A stretch of DNA of 42,112 nucleotides from Sphingomonas sanguinis. Its GTDB lineage: Bacteria; Pseudomonadota; Alphaproteobacteria; Sphingomonadales; Sphingomonadaceae. The stretch's first letter is position 1; every line of letters begins with the position of its first letter. A program made the translations under genes and the position numbers. Of the stretch, positions 1 through 11,057 are shown in pieces. The notes under the pieces were generated by a model that saw only the letters and a program-made list of their open reading frames with translations, had not been told where the DNA came from and did no database searches. The stretch is from positions 1 to 42,112 of the forward strand of contig NZ_LDTE01000012.1 in NCBI RefSeq assembly GCF_001476905.1, written 5' to 3'.

Positions 1-6
1 GGGAGG

Positions 7-65
7 GGTTGGGGGAGGGGGCCGCGCTCGCGATCGAAACCCCGCACTAGACCCACTCCCCAACC
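7..65. other. Weak inverted repeat downstream of yqeY
   Basis: GGTTGGGG (7-14) is complementary to CCCCAACC (58-65). It lies just past the stop of the leftward yqeY gene, where a terminator would be expected, but the loop is 43 nt and there is no T-tract. The first 21 bases are almost pure G with few other bases, so chance pairing is easy. A terminator role is only a guess. Confidence 0.2.
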
Positions 66-70
66 GCAAA

Positions 71-523
71 CTACACCAAAGCCGCCTTCACCAACCCGCT
101 GGCCTTGCTCATATCCAGCACCGCCGCATGCCGCGCCTTCAGCTCGGCCATGACGCGCCCCATGTCCTTCATGCCGCTCGCCCCGATCTCCGCCTTGATC
201 GCTTCGATCGCAGCCTTCGTTTCGTCCTCGGTCAGCGTCTGCGGCAGGAAGCGCTCGATCACCGCGACCTCGGCCTTTTCGACGTCGGCCAGTTCCTGGC
301 GGCCGCCCTGTTCGTACATGGCGATCGACTCGCGGCGCTGCTTGACCATCTTTTGCAGCACTTCGATCACGACCATGTCGTCATCGGCGGGTGCGTCGCC
401 GGTGCGGAGTTCGATGTCGCGGTTCTTGATGGCGGCCTGGATCAGGCTGATCGCCGCGCGGCTTTCCTTGTCGCCCGCTTTCATGGCGGCCACCTGCGCG
501 GCCTTGATGTCGTCGCGAATCAT
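71..523 (-). CDS. GatB/YqeY domain-containing protein
   Basis: The 150-residue product is full length for the stand-alone YqeY family, a soluble helical protein related to the tail domain of the GatB subunit of the tRNA amidotransferase. Typical family features are visible: an N-terminal MIRDDIKAAQ helix, the segment ISLIQAAIKNRDIELR, a central KQRRESIAMYEQGGRQELA block, and FLPQTLTEDE followed by GMKDMGRVMAELK. The exact role of free YqeY is not settled; it is assumed to bind tRNA or help translation. It is transcribed away from carA, with a 140-bp intergenic region (524-663) that must carry both promoters. The ATG start leaves the conserved N-terminus intact. Confidence 0.9.
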   Translation of the reverse strand: MIRDDIKAAQVAAMKAGDKESRAAISLIQAAIKNRDIELRTGDAPADDDMVVIEVLQKMVKQRRESIAMYEQGGRQELADVEKAEVAVIERFLPQTLTEDETKAAIEAIKAEIGASGMKDMGRVMAELKARHAAVLDMSKASGLVKAALV

Positions 524-663
524 GTTTTTTCCGTCTTGTCTGAAAGGCGGGGACGATAGCCGATGGAACCAATTCCGTGAACCGGTTGACGCGAACGCCC
601 GATGGGCCTAGCGGACGCCACTTAGCGACATTGCAGACATTTTAGCAGGAGTGCCCGCCGATC

Positions 664-1845
664 ATGGCCGACGCCAAGCCATTCGCCATGCCCGAAAAGC
701 CTGAAGGCGCCACGGGCGTTCTCGTTCTGGCGAACGGAGACGTGTTATGGGGGCGCGGTTTCGGCGTCGAGGGTGATGCCGTCGGAGAGGTGTGCTTCCA
801 CACCGCGATGACCGGCTATCAGGAGATCATGACCGATCCGTCCTTCGCGGGCCAGATCATCACCTTCACCTTCCCGCATATCGGCAATGTGGGGGCGAAC
901 CCCGACGATATCGAGGCGGACGCGCCGCACGCGCTGGGCATGATCGTCCGCGAGGACCCGACTGCCCCGTCCAATTTCCGCGCGATGGAGAACCTGGCCG
1001 GATGGATGGCGCGGCACAACCGCATCGGCCTGGCGGGCATCGACACCCGCGCGCTGACCCGCCGTATCCGCGCCGCCGGAGCGCCCAACGGCGTGATCGC
1101 GCATTCGGCCGCCGGCGAGTTCGACATCGCCGCACTGCTGGAAAAGGCGCGCGCCTGGCCGGGGCTGGAGGGCATGGACCTCGCCAAGGACGTGTCGACC
1201 GAGCTGCATTATGGCTGGGGCGAGACGCGCGAAGGCGGGTTGTGGCGGCTGGGCTTCGGCTATGCCGGGGCCGAGGGGCAGGATCGCCCGCACGTCGTCG
1301 CGATCGATTATGGCAGCAAGCACAACATCTTCCGCAACCTGGTTCAGGCCGGTGCGAAGGTGTCGGTGGTCCCCGCCACCGCGTCCTATGAGGACGTGAT
1401 GGCGCTGAACCCGGACGGCATCTTCCTGTCCAACGGTCCCGGCGATCCGGCGGCGACGGGCGAATATGCGGTGCCGGTGATCCGCCAGCTGCTCGACACC
1501 GGCAAGCCGCTGTTCGGCATCTGCCTGGGCCACCAGCTGCTCGGTCTGGCTGTCGGCGCCAAGACCACCAAGATGCACCAAGGCCACCGCGGCGCGAACC
1601 ACCCGGTCAAGCGCCTGTCGGACGGTCTGGTCGAGATCACCAGCATGAACCACGGCTTCGCGGTCGAGCGCGAGACGCTGCCCGCGAACGCGCGCGAGAC
1701 GCATGTGTCGCTGTTCGACGGGTCGAATGCGGGTCTGGAACTGACCGACCGCCCGGCCTTCTCGGTCCAGTACCACCCCGAAGCCTCGCCGGGGCCGCAG
1801 GACAGCTTCTATCTGTTCGAGCGGTTCGTGGGGGCGCTGAAGTAA
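664..1845 (+). CDS. carA: Carbamoyl-phosphate synthase, small (glutaminase) subunit
   Basis: CarA hydrolyses glutamine and passes ammonia to CarB for carbamoyl phosphate, the shared precursor of arginine and pyrimidines. The 393-residue protein has the N-terminal CPSase small-chain domain (residues about 18-170, with FHTAMTGYQEIMTDPS) and a C-terminal class I glutamine amidotransferase domain. The nucleophile is Cys287 in FGICLGHQ, and the triad is completed by His371 and Glu373 in YHPEAS, so the enzyme looks active. An AGGAG lies at 647-651, 12 nt before the ATG, a rather long spacing. The gene is followed after only 5 nt by an unrelated AT-rich gene instead of carB, although carB lies just beyond it. 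Confidence 0.97.
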   Translation: MADAKPFAMPEKPEGATGVLVLANGDVLWGRGFGVEGDAVGEVCFHTAMTGYQEIMTDPSFAGQIITFTFPHIGNVGANPDDIEADAPHALGMIVREDPTAPSNFRAMENLAGWMARHNRIGLAGIDTRALTRRIRAAGAPNGVIAHSAAGEFDIAALLEKARAWPGLEGMDLAKDVSTELHYGWGETREGGLWRLGFGYAGAEGQDRPHVVAIDYGSKHNIFRNLVQAGAKVSVVPATASYEDVMALNPDGIFLSNGPGDPAATGEYAVPVIRQLLDTGKPLFGICLGHQLLGLAVGAKTTKMHQGHRGANHPVKRLSDGLVEITSMNHGFAVERETLPANARETHVSLFDGSNAGLELTDRPAFSVQYHPEASPGPQDSFYLFERFVGALK

Positions 1846-1850
1846 GCCGG

Positions 1851-2581
1851 ATGAATGGATCTGATTACATTCTGGCGGCAATCTTGCGCGACATTCGGGC
1901 GGATGATGAATCGCCGTTTATTTCGGTGAGGAAGCCCGGTGAATTTCGGATTGCATTTAGTCGTGCATATAAGCAAGTTCCGAGTGCTGCCTATATGGAT
2001 GAGGTGATTGAGTATCTCATCGCAAATAACGTAATTTCGATAATAAGCGATCCATTCGCTTCAGATTATTTTCATTGGAATAGATCTCAGGCTCATCACC
2101 TTTTCGTAAATTTGATGGGTGATGTAAAAGGCCCTTATTCCAAGGCTGACAAACTCGGTAAGCCTTGGATGGCAGAAGTTCTTGCCAATATAAAAAATTC
2201 CTATCCTGATGTATCGTATCTTCTCAAGAATCAGGTGGCGCCCGCTTCCGACAGAGTTGTCCAATTTGACCATAATTCTCCAGAAGCGGCGGAGATTGCC
2301 GATAAATTTGCCGATGTCAAAGAGTACGTAAGGGGGGTGAATCTTCCGGGCGTCGATGAGCAAGAACGCCATCGTGTGCTAAGTGCTCTCGACGTCGCTG
2401 AGACGCTTTGGTCAACCGGCAATCTAAAGTTACTGCAGGTGAAAGTCGGCGTCTTAATGGCGGTCGAAGATGCATCGCGTCTTCTGGCTGAAACTGCCAA
2501 ACAAGTAGCCGTGTCTCTGCTGATCGACGCCATAAAGGCATTCGTTAAAACCCATTTTCACGCCGATTTGGATAAATTGTA

Positions 2582-2582
<1 letters not shown>
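1851..2582 (+). CDS. AT-rich gene of unknown function inserted between carA and carB
   Basis: I do not recognise this 243-residue protein. It has no signal peptide or convincing membrane segment. The N-terminal 90 residues include [18 protein letters not shown], which could be a small helical or winged-helix-like unit; the C-terminal 80 residues are predicted mostly helical ([11 protein letters not shown] onward). Base composition departs sharply from the neighbours: 300 bases from 1861 to 2160 contain 130 G+C (43%), against 46 of 60 in the carB row starting at 2821. Codon use includes many AT-ending codons such as ATA, AAT and TTT. It starts 5 nt after the carA stop, and its TAA overlaps the carB ATG by one base, so it sits in the operon with tight spacing. 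Recent acquisition from a lower-GC source is inferred. A defence, phage or toxin-type cargo role is possible but unsupported. Confidence 0.8.
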
Positions 2583-5914
<3,332 letters not shown>

Positions 5915-6008
5915 TCCCGACATGAGAACATGATGTGCTGGCGGGCCGCTCGTCCCTTTGGGGAGGGCGGTCCGTACCGGGAATGCGTAAGAATTGGGGA
6001 CTAGGAAT

Positions 6009-6485
6009 ATGGCGACCGTCGAAAAGATGCCGATGCTCCAGGAGGGCTATGACAAGCTCACCCAGGACCTGCGGCGTCTGAAAGAAGAGCGGCCGCTGAT
6101 CGTCGACGCGATCGAGGAAGCGCGCGCTCATGGCGACCTGTCCGAAAACGCCGAATATCATGCGGCCAAGGAACGGCAGGGCCAGGTCGAGGCGACGATC
6201 GCCGACATCGAGGACAAGCTGAGCCGTGCGCAGATCATCGACCCGAAGGATCTGTCGGGCGACAAGATCGTGTTCGGTGCGACCGTCACGCTGCTCGACG
6301 AGGATGACAAGCCGGTCAAGTATCAGATCGTCGGCCAGACCGAGGCAGACGCCAAGACCGGTCGCATCAGCTACAACTCGCCGCTCGGCCGTGCGCTGAT
6401 CGGGCGCAAGCTGGACGAAGAGGTCGAGGTGACGGTGCCGTCGGGCGACCGCTATTACGTCGTCAGCAAGATCGAGTTCATCTGA
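6009..6485 (+). CDS. greA: Transcription elongation factor GreA
   Basis: GreA enters the secondary channel of RNA polymerase and stimulates cleavage of backtracked RNA. The 158-residue protein has the N-terminal coiled coil (residues about 8-75) with the acidic tip motif GDLSENAEY, in which Asp43 and Glu46 sit at the position that coordinates the catalytic metal. The C-terminal FKBP-like domain ends in [20 protein letters not shown] start at the ATG at 6009 rather than the in-frame TTG at 5994, because [10 protein letters not shown] matches the usual N-terminus and GGGGA at 5996-6000 is well spaced. The rhomboid gene begins 4 nt downstream, so the two are probably co-transcribed. Confidence 0.96.
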   Translation: MATVEKMPMLQEGYDKLTQDLRRLKEERPLIVDAIEEARAHGDLSENAEYHAAKERQGQVEATIADIEDKLSRAQIIDPKDLSGDKIVFGATVTLLDEDDKPVKYQIVGQTEADAKTGRISYNSPLGRALIGRKLDEEVEVTVPSGDRYYVVSKIEFI

Positions 6486-6489
6486 TCCG

Positions 6490-7128
6490 ATGGACTGGAC
6501 AGCGGCACGGGCGACCACGGCCATCGCGGCCGTCACGGCGGCCGTGTCGCTGGCCCTGATCGTCACCGGCATGGTGCCGGATGCAGCGGTTGCGGGCGGT
6601 TTCATCCCGCTGCGCTTCGAGGGGGCGGCCTTGCCCCCCGATTTCGGCTTTGCGGTGCCAACCATCCTGACGCCGCTGACCGCGACGCTGATCCATGGCG
6701 GCTTTGCGCATATCGCGTTCAACCTGGTGATGCTGGTCTATTGCGGCGCGCAGACCGAGCGGGCGCTGGGGCCGCGCGGGATCGCGATCCTGTACGTGGT
6801 GGGCGCCTATGCCGCCGCGCTGGCGCAATATTTTCCCGATCCTGCCTCGCCCATGCCGATGATCGGCGCGAGCGGCGCGATTTCCGCGATCGTCGGGGCC
6901 TATGCGCTGCTCTTCGGGCGGCGGCGGGCGACCAAGGGCGTCGCCGGGCTGTCGGCCGAGTTCACCCATGTCCTGTGGCTGGCGGCGGGCTGGATCGGTA
7001 TCCAGCTGCTGATCGGCTATGCCGGGATGGGCATGGGCGCGATTGCCGTCGCCGCGCATATCGGCGGCTTCATCGCCGGGCTGGTCTTTGCCCGCCCGCT
7101 TCTCCTGTGGCGTTATCGTAACGCTTAA
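6490..7128 (+). CDS. Rhomboid-family intramembrane serine protease
   Basis: The 212-residue protein is an integral membrane protease of the rhomboid fold. About six hydrophobic segments are visible. The catalytic dyad is present: Ser128 in the GASGAISA motif and His190 in AAHIGGFIAG. The upstream HGGFAHIAFN segment (His69-Asn78) matches the family motif containing the oxyanion-hole His and Asn. Substrates cannot be read from the sequence. It lies 4 nt after greA, and a strong hairpin at 7161-7194 follows its stop. Confidence 0.93.
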   Translation: MDWTAARATTAIAAVTAAVSLALIVTGMVPDAAVAGGFIPLRFEGAALPPDFGFAVPTILTPLTATLIHGGFAHIAFNLVMLVYCGAQTERALGPRGIAILYVVGAYAAALAQYFPDPASPMPMIGASGAISAIVGAYALLFGRRRATKGVAGLSAEFTHVLWLAAGWIGIQLLIGYAGMGMGAIAVAAHIGGFIAGLVFARPLLLWRYRNA

Positions 7129-7160
7129 GGGGGGCGTAATGCCCGAGCTTCGTTCGATCC

Positions 7161-7194
7161 GGGCGAGGTCGAAGGCTATATCCCGACCTCGCCC
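7161..7194. terminator. Bidirectional hairpin between convergent genes
   Basis: GGGCGAGGTCG (7161-7171) and CGACCTCGCCC (7184-7194) form a perfect 11-bp stem with a 12-nt loop. It lies between the rhomboid gene (+) and the DUF4170 gene (-), which converge here. There is no clear T-tract on either side, so it may stop transcription with help from Rho or mainly protect 3' ends. Confidence 0.6.
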
Positions 7195-7204
7195 AGTATC
7201 CGGC

Positions 7205-7420
7205 TCAGCCCAGCGTCGGCTCCAGCAGGCGGTGCAGGTGCACCACCACGAACCGCATCTCGGCATCGTCGACGGTCCGCTGTGCCGCGGCGCGCCAGGC
7301 CTTTTCGGCGCTGGCATAGTCGGGGAAGATGCCGACCACTTCGAGGGCGGAGGGGTCGACGAAATCGAGAGTCTGCGGATCGCTGACGCGGCCGCCGAAC
7401 ACGAGGTGCAGCTTGCTCAT
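7205..7420 (-). CDS. DUF4170 domain-containing small protein
   Basis: This 71-residue protein matches my memory of the DUF4170 family, small soluble proteins common in alphaproteobacteria, with LHLVFGGRVSDP at the start, a central FPDYASAEKAWRAAAQ helix and a C-terminal FVVVHLHRLLEP strand. Its function is unknown. An AGGAG lies 6 nt before the ATG on the minus strand. It converges with the rhomboid gene and diverges from the ferredoxin reductase gene at 7563. Confidence 0.85.
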   Translation of the reverse strand: MSKLHLVFGGRVSDPQTLDFVDPSALEVVGIFPDYASAEKAWRAAAQRTVDDAEMRFVVVHLHRLLEPTLG

Positions 7421-7562
7421 GGTATCTCCTGAGGATTTGCGCTTTCCCCTAGCGACAACAGCGGCGCGATTGAAGACGCTCTTTCGCTATCGCAACGCTT
7501 TGTCATAGGGACAGGGGCATGGTGATTGGCAGACGCCGTCCATCCATCCTAGGGATAGCGCC

Positions 7563-8807
7563 ATGACCGATATGCACCATCCCTCTTACGACATCGTTAT
7601 CGTCGGCACCGGCCATGCCGGGGCGCAGGCGGCCATCGCCCTGCGACAGGAGGGGTTCGACGGCACGATCGCGCTGATCGGCGAAGAGGATTTCCCGCCC
7701 TATGAGCGGCCGCCTTTGTCCAAGGAGTATCTGGCCGGAGACAAGCCGTTCGAGCGTATCCTGATCCGGCCCGAGCGTTTCTGGGCGGAGCGCAGCGTGA
7801 CGCTGCGGCTGGGCGAGCGGATCGTCGCGGTCGATGCGGAGGCGCGGTGCCTGACCAGCGCGAGCGGCACGCTGATCGCCTATGGCACGCTAATCTGGGC
7901 GGCGGGCGGCCATGCGCGGCGGTTGAACTGCGACGGCCATGATCTGCGCGGCGTCCATTCCGTGCGGACCCGCGCGGATGTCGACCGGCTGATCGCTGAA
8001 CTACCCTCGGTCGAGCAGGTGGTGGTGATCGGCGGCGGCTATATCGGGCTGGAGGCGGCCGCCGTGCTGACCAAGTTCGGCAAGGCCGTCACCATCGTCG
8101 AGGCGCAGGACCGGGTACTGGCGCGGGTCGCGGGCGAGCCGCTGTCGCGCTTCTATGAGGACGAGCACCGCCAGCATGGCGTCACCGTCCGCCTGAACGA
8201 CGGCGTGACCTGTATCGAGGGGGAGGGGGCCGTCACCGGTGTGCGGCTGGCCGATGGTGTGGTCCTGCCTGCGCAATTGGTGATCGTCGGTATCGGGATC
8301 GTGCCCGCGGTCGCGCCGCTGGTCGCCGCCGGGGCGGCGGGCGAGAATGGCGTGACGGTCGATGCCCAGGGGCGGACCAGTCTGGCCCATGTCTTTGCGA
8401 TCGGCGACTGTGCCGCCCACGCCAACGCCTTTGCCGACGAAGCGGTGATCCGGCTGGAGTCGGTGCAGAACGCCAACGACCAGGCGACCGTCGTCGCGCG
8501 CACGATCATGGGCCGCGACGTGGCCTATCATGCGGTGCCGTGGTTCTGGTCCAATCAATATGACCTGAAGCTACAGACGGTCGGCTTGTCGATCGGCCAT
8601 GACCGGACCGTGCTGCGCGGCGACCCGGCGACGCGGAGTTTCTCGGTCGTGTATCTGCGAAAGGGGCGGGTGATCTCGCTCGATTGCGTCAATGCGATGC
8701 GCGATTTCGTGCAGGGTAAGGCGCTGGTCGCCGATGGCGCGACGATTGCCGAAGACGCGCTGGCCGATACCGACCGGCCGCTTAAGACGTTGTGGCCGCT
8801 GACCTGA
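7563..8807 (+). CDS. NAD(P)H-dependent ferredoxin/rubredoxin reductase (FAD)
   Basis: The 414-residue flavoprotein belongs to the putidaredoxin-reductase type, which moves electrons from NAD(P)H through FAD to a [2Fe-2S] ferredoxin or rubredoxin serving P450s or dioxygenases. Visible are the N-terminal FAD fold [11 protein letters not shown], the family segment [13 protein letters not shown], the NAD-binding fold [14 protein letters not shown] near residue 158, the FAD motif [10 protein letters not shown], and a C-terminal reductase domain with [21 protein letters not shown] at 7551-7555 supports the start. No ferredoxin, P450 or oxygenase gene is nearby, so its partner must be elsewhere. Confidence 0.92.
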   Translation: MTDMHHPSYDIVIVGTGHAGAQAAIALRQEGFDGTIALIGEEDFPPYERPPLSKEYLAGDKPFERILIRPERFWAERSVTLRLGERIVAVDAEARCLTSASGTLIAYGTLIWAAGGHARRLNCDGHDLRGVHSVRTRADVDRLIAELPSVEQVVVIGGGYIGLEAAAVLTKFGKAVTIVEAQDRVLARVAGEPLSRFYEDEHRQHGVTVRLNDGVTCIEGEGAVTGVRLADGVVLPAQLVIVGIGIVPAVAPLVAAGAAGENGVTVDAQGRTSLAHVFAIGDCAAHANAFADEAVIRLESVQNANDQATVVARTIMGRDVAYHAVPWFWSNQYDLKLQTVGLSIGHDRTVLRGDPATRSFSVVYLRKGRVISLDCVNAMRDFVQGKALVADGATIAEDALADTDRPLKTLWPLT

Positions 8808-8823
8808 AATTTTTGTTAAAGAG

Positions 8824-8835
8824 ATGTTGTAACAT
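8824..8835. promoter_or_regulatory. Small palindrome upstream of the TonB receptor
   Basis: ATGTT-GT-AACAT is a perfect 5-bp-arm palindrome 41 nt before the receptor ATG, in a short AT-rich island (8808-8836) that also has TTGTTA at 8813-8818. It may be an operator for an iron- or substrate-responsive regulator, but I cannot assign a protein, and I see no correctly spaced -10/-35 pair. Confidence 0.35.
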
Positions 8836-8876
8836 ACCTGGTCGCCGGATATGCGCGCCTCCCACGGGAGAATTGC

Positions 8877-10991
8877 ATGTCCATTCATTTCAAGCCGAGG
8901 GGGTTTCGGCTGACGTCCTCATGCCTGGCGCTGGTGCTGGCCGCCACGCCGGCCCTGGCCCAGCAGGCGCAGGGCAGCGATCCGGTGCCGGACGATCACG
9001 GCGATATCGTCGTGCTCGGCACCCGGTCGGATCGCGATACCAGCCTGGGGTCCGATCTTCTGACCCGGCGCATGTCGCAGTCGAGCCGTTCGCTGGAGCG
9101 CGACCTGCTGGTCGCCAACGGCACCTATCGCCTGTCGGATGCGCTGGAGCTGTTCAGCGGGATCAGCCAGCAGAATAATCGCGGGGGCTTCCTCGACAAT
9201 TTCGCGATCCGGGGTTTCCTGGGCACGCCCGATGGCGGGGCGGAATATTATATCGACGGCTTTCTCGCCAATCGCGGCCTCGCCCCGCCGCGCGACCCGG
9301 CGACGACCGAGCGGATCGAGGTGTTGAAGGGCCCGGCCGGCGCGGTGTTCGGTGACATCGATCCGGCGGGCCGGGTCAATATCGTGTCGAAGACGCCGCG
9401 CTTCACCTCGGCGGTCAACGCGACCGTGCTGTACGGATCGTTCAACACGCGGCGTGGCGAGTTGGACGTGACCGGCCCGCTATCCTCGACGCTGGCGGGG
9501 CGGATCGTCGTCGCGGCCGAGGACTCGGATGGTTACCGTGACTTCACCAACCCGTCGCGTCGGGTGGTGTCGCCGTCGCTGACCTGGCAGCCGCGTGTCG
9601 GCACGAAGCTGACCGCGCTGGCCGAATATACGACTTTCGACTCTGCCTTCGACCGGGGCGTACCCGCAATCCGCGGCGATGCGCTCGCGGTGCCGAGCAA
9701 CCGTTATTATGGCGAGCCCCGTGACGGGATCACGCGGGCGCGCAACACCCGGTTGCAGCTGACCGGCGAGCAGGCGCTGGGCGGCGAATGGTCGCTGAAC
9801 GGCGGTGTGGTCTGGCGCTATGCCACGCTGCGCGGCCTGTCGAGCGACCAGTCGCGGCTGGTCGACAACCGCACCCTGTGGCGGCAACGGCGCGAGCGGG
9901 GTTACGAGTCCGAGGATCTGGCGGCACGGATCGAGCTGGCCGGGCGCTTCGATGCATGGGGCGTGCATCATCCCAGCATCGGCTTGAAGGGCTATACGCT
10001 GCGGTATCTGGAGCTGCTGCGCCGTCGCAATCCCAGTGCGGCGAACCCTTATGCCATCGATGTGTTCGATCCCGTCTATGGCGGGCCGCAGCCGACCCTG
10101 CTGCCCTTCCTGAACCAGACGGAGACGCGGGCGTCGGGCGCGATCTATGCGCAGGATATGTGGGACGTCACCGACCGGCTGACCCTGACCGGGGGCGTGC
10201 GGTATGACCTGTATCGCCAGCAGCTGCGTCGCAACCTGACGGGTCTGACCACCCGGGCCACGGGCGATCCGGTCAAGTTCCGGGTCGGCGCGCGCTACCG
10301 GGTGACCGACACGGTGGCGGTCCACGCCAATTGGGGCGAGTCCTTCCTGCTCAACTCGGGCAGCGGGCGACCGACCGCCAGCGATCCCGAAGGCGCGGCG
10401 TTCGGCCCCGAAGAGGCGCGAGGCTATGAACTGGGCGTCGCCGGGCGCTGGCCGGGCGTCAATGTCGCGGCGACCTATTTCAACATCGACAAGCGCGGCA
10501 TCCTGACCACCGATCCGGTCAACGCCAACTACAATGCGCCGGTCGGATCGTTGAAGAGCCGCGGCGTCGAGCTCGATGCCTCGTTCGACCTTGCCAAGCG
10601 GTGGCAGATCGTGGGCAATTACGCCTATATCGATGCGCGCGCGGACGACCGTACCTTCCTGACGCCCGACGTGCTGAACGTCGCCAAGCATTCGGGTACG
10701 CTGTTCGCTGTCGGTCGCTATCCGACCGGCTGGGGCACCGAATGGTCGGTTTCGGCGGGGGCGACCTATGTCGGCGACCGGGCAGGGGCGCTCGATGCCA
10801 GCGGCCTGCGCTTGCCCGCCTATACCAAGGCCAAGATCGCGGGCGAGATCGGCGTGACACCCGCGCTGACCGTGCGGGCCGAAGCCGACAATCTGTTCGA
10901 CGTTCATTATGCGATGAGCTCGTACAGCCAGGTCTGGACCTATCCCGGTGCGCCGCGCACCGTTCGGGTGTCGGCGCGCGTCGCTTTCTGA
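8877..10991 (+). CDS. TonB-dependent (siderophore-type) outer-membrane receptor
   Basis: The 704-residue receptor has a signal peptide ending ATPALA|QQ (cleavage near residue 29), a plug domain with DALELFSGISQQNN, FAIRGF and IEVLKGPAGAVFGDIDPAG, and a 22-strand barrel ending in VRVSARVAF with a terminal Phe, as expected for BAM-dependent insertion. The DIDPAGRVNIVSK plug segment is of the FhuA/ferric-siderophore class. It would import a ferric siderophore or another large ligand using TonB energy. Its neighbour 66 nt downstream is a secreted alpha-galactosidase, so a galactoside-containing ligand is a weaker alternative. There is no FecR or sigma factor beside it. Confidence 0.9.
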   Translation: MSIHFKPRGFRLTSSCLALVLAATPALAQQAQGSDPVPDDHGDIVVLGTRSDRDTSLGSDLLTRRMSQSSRSLERDLLVANGTYRLSDALELFSGISQQNNRGGFLDNFAIRGFLGTPDGGAEYYIDGFLANRGLAPPRDPATTERIEVLKGPAGAVFGDIDPAGRVNIVSKTPRFTSAVNATVLYGSFNTRRGELDVTGPLSSTLAGRIVVAAEDSDGYRDFTNPSRRVVSPSLTWQPRVGTKLTALAEYTTFDSAFDRGVPAIRGDALAVPSNRYYGEPRDGITRARNTRLQLTGEQALGGEWSLNGGVVWRYATLRGLSSDQSRLVDNRTLWRQRRERGYESEDLAARIELAGRFDAWGVHHPSIGLKGYTLRYLELLRRRNPSAANPYAIDVFDPVYGGPQPTLLPFLNQTETRASGAIYAQDMWDVTDRLTLTGGVRYDLYRQQLRRNLTGLTTRATGDPVKFRVGARYRVTDTVAVHANWGESFLLNSGSGRPTASDPEGAAFGPEEARGYELGVAGRWPGVNVAATYFNIDKRGILTTDPVNANYNAPVGSLKSRGVELDASFDLAKRWQIVGNYAYIDARADDRTFLTPDVLNVAKHSGTLFAVGRYPTGWGTEWSVSAGATYVGDRAGALDASGLRLPAYTKAKIAGEIGVTPALTVRAEADNLFDVHYAMSSYSQVWTYPGAPRTVRVSARVAF

Positions 10992-11057
10992 AACAACCGC
11001 TTGCATCGCGCCGCCGCACTATGTCAGACTTAATGCAAAGGTTTGCAGGAGAGTCTG

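Noticed and set aside
586..614. Possible carA promoter, TTGACG and TAGCGG 17 nt apart
   Set aside because: The -35 is good but the -10 matches the consensus poorly, so I do not list it as a feature.
5943..5973. Possible terminator after carB
   Set aside because: The stem has several mismatches and wobble pairs and no T-tract.
11001..11038. TTGCAT and ATGCAA inverted repeat before the alpha-galactosidase
   Set aside because: Six-base arms separated by 26 nt and no matching promoter; too weak to call.
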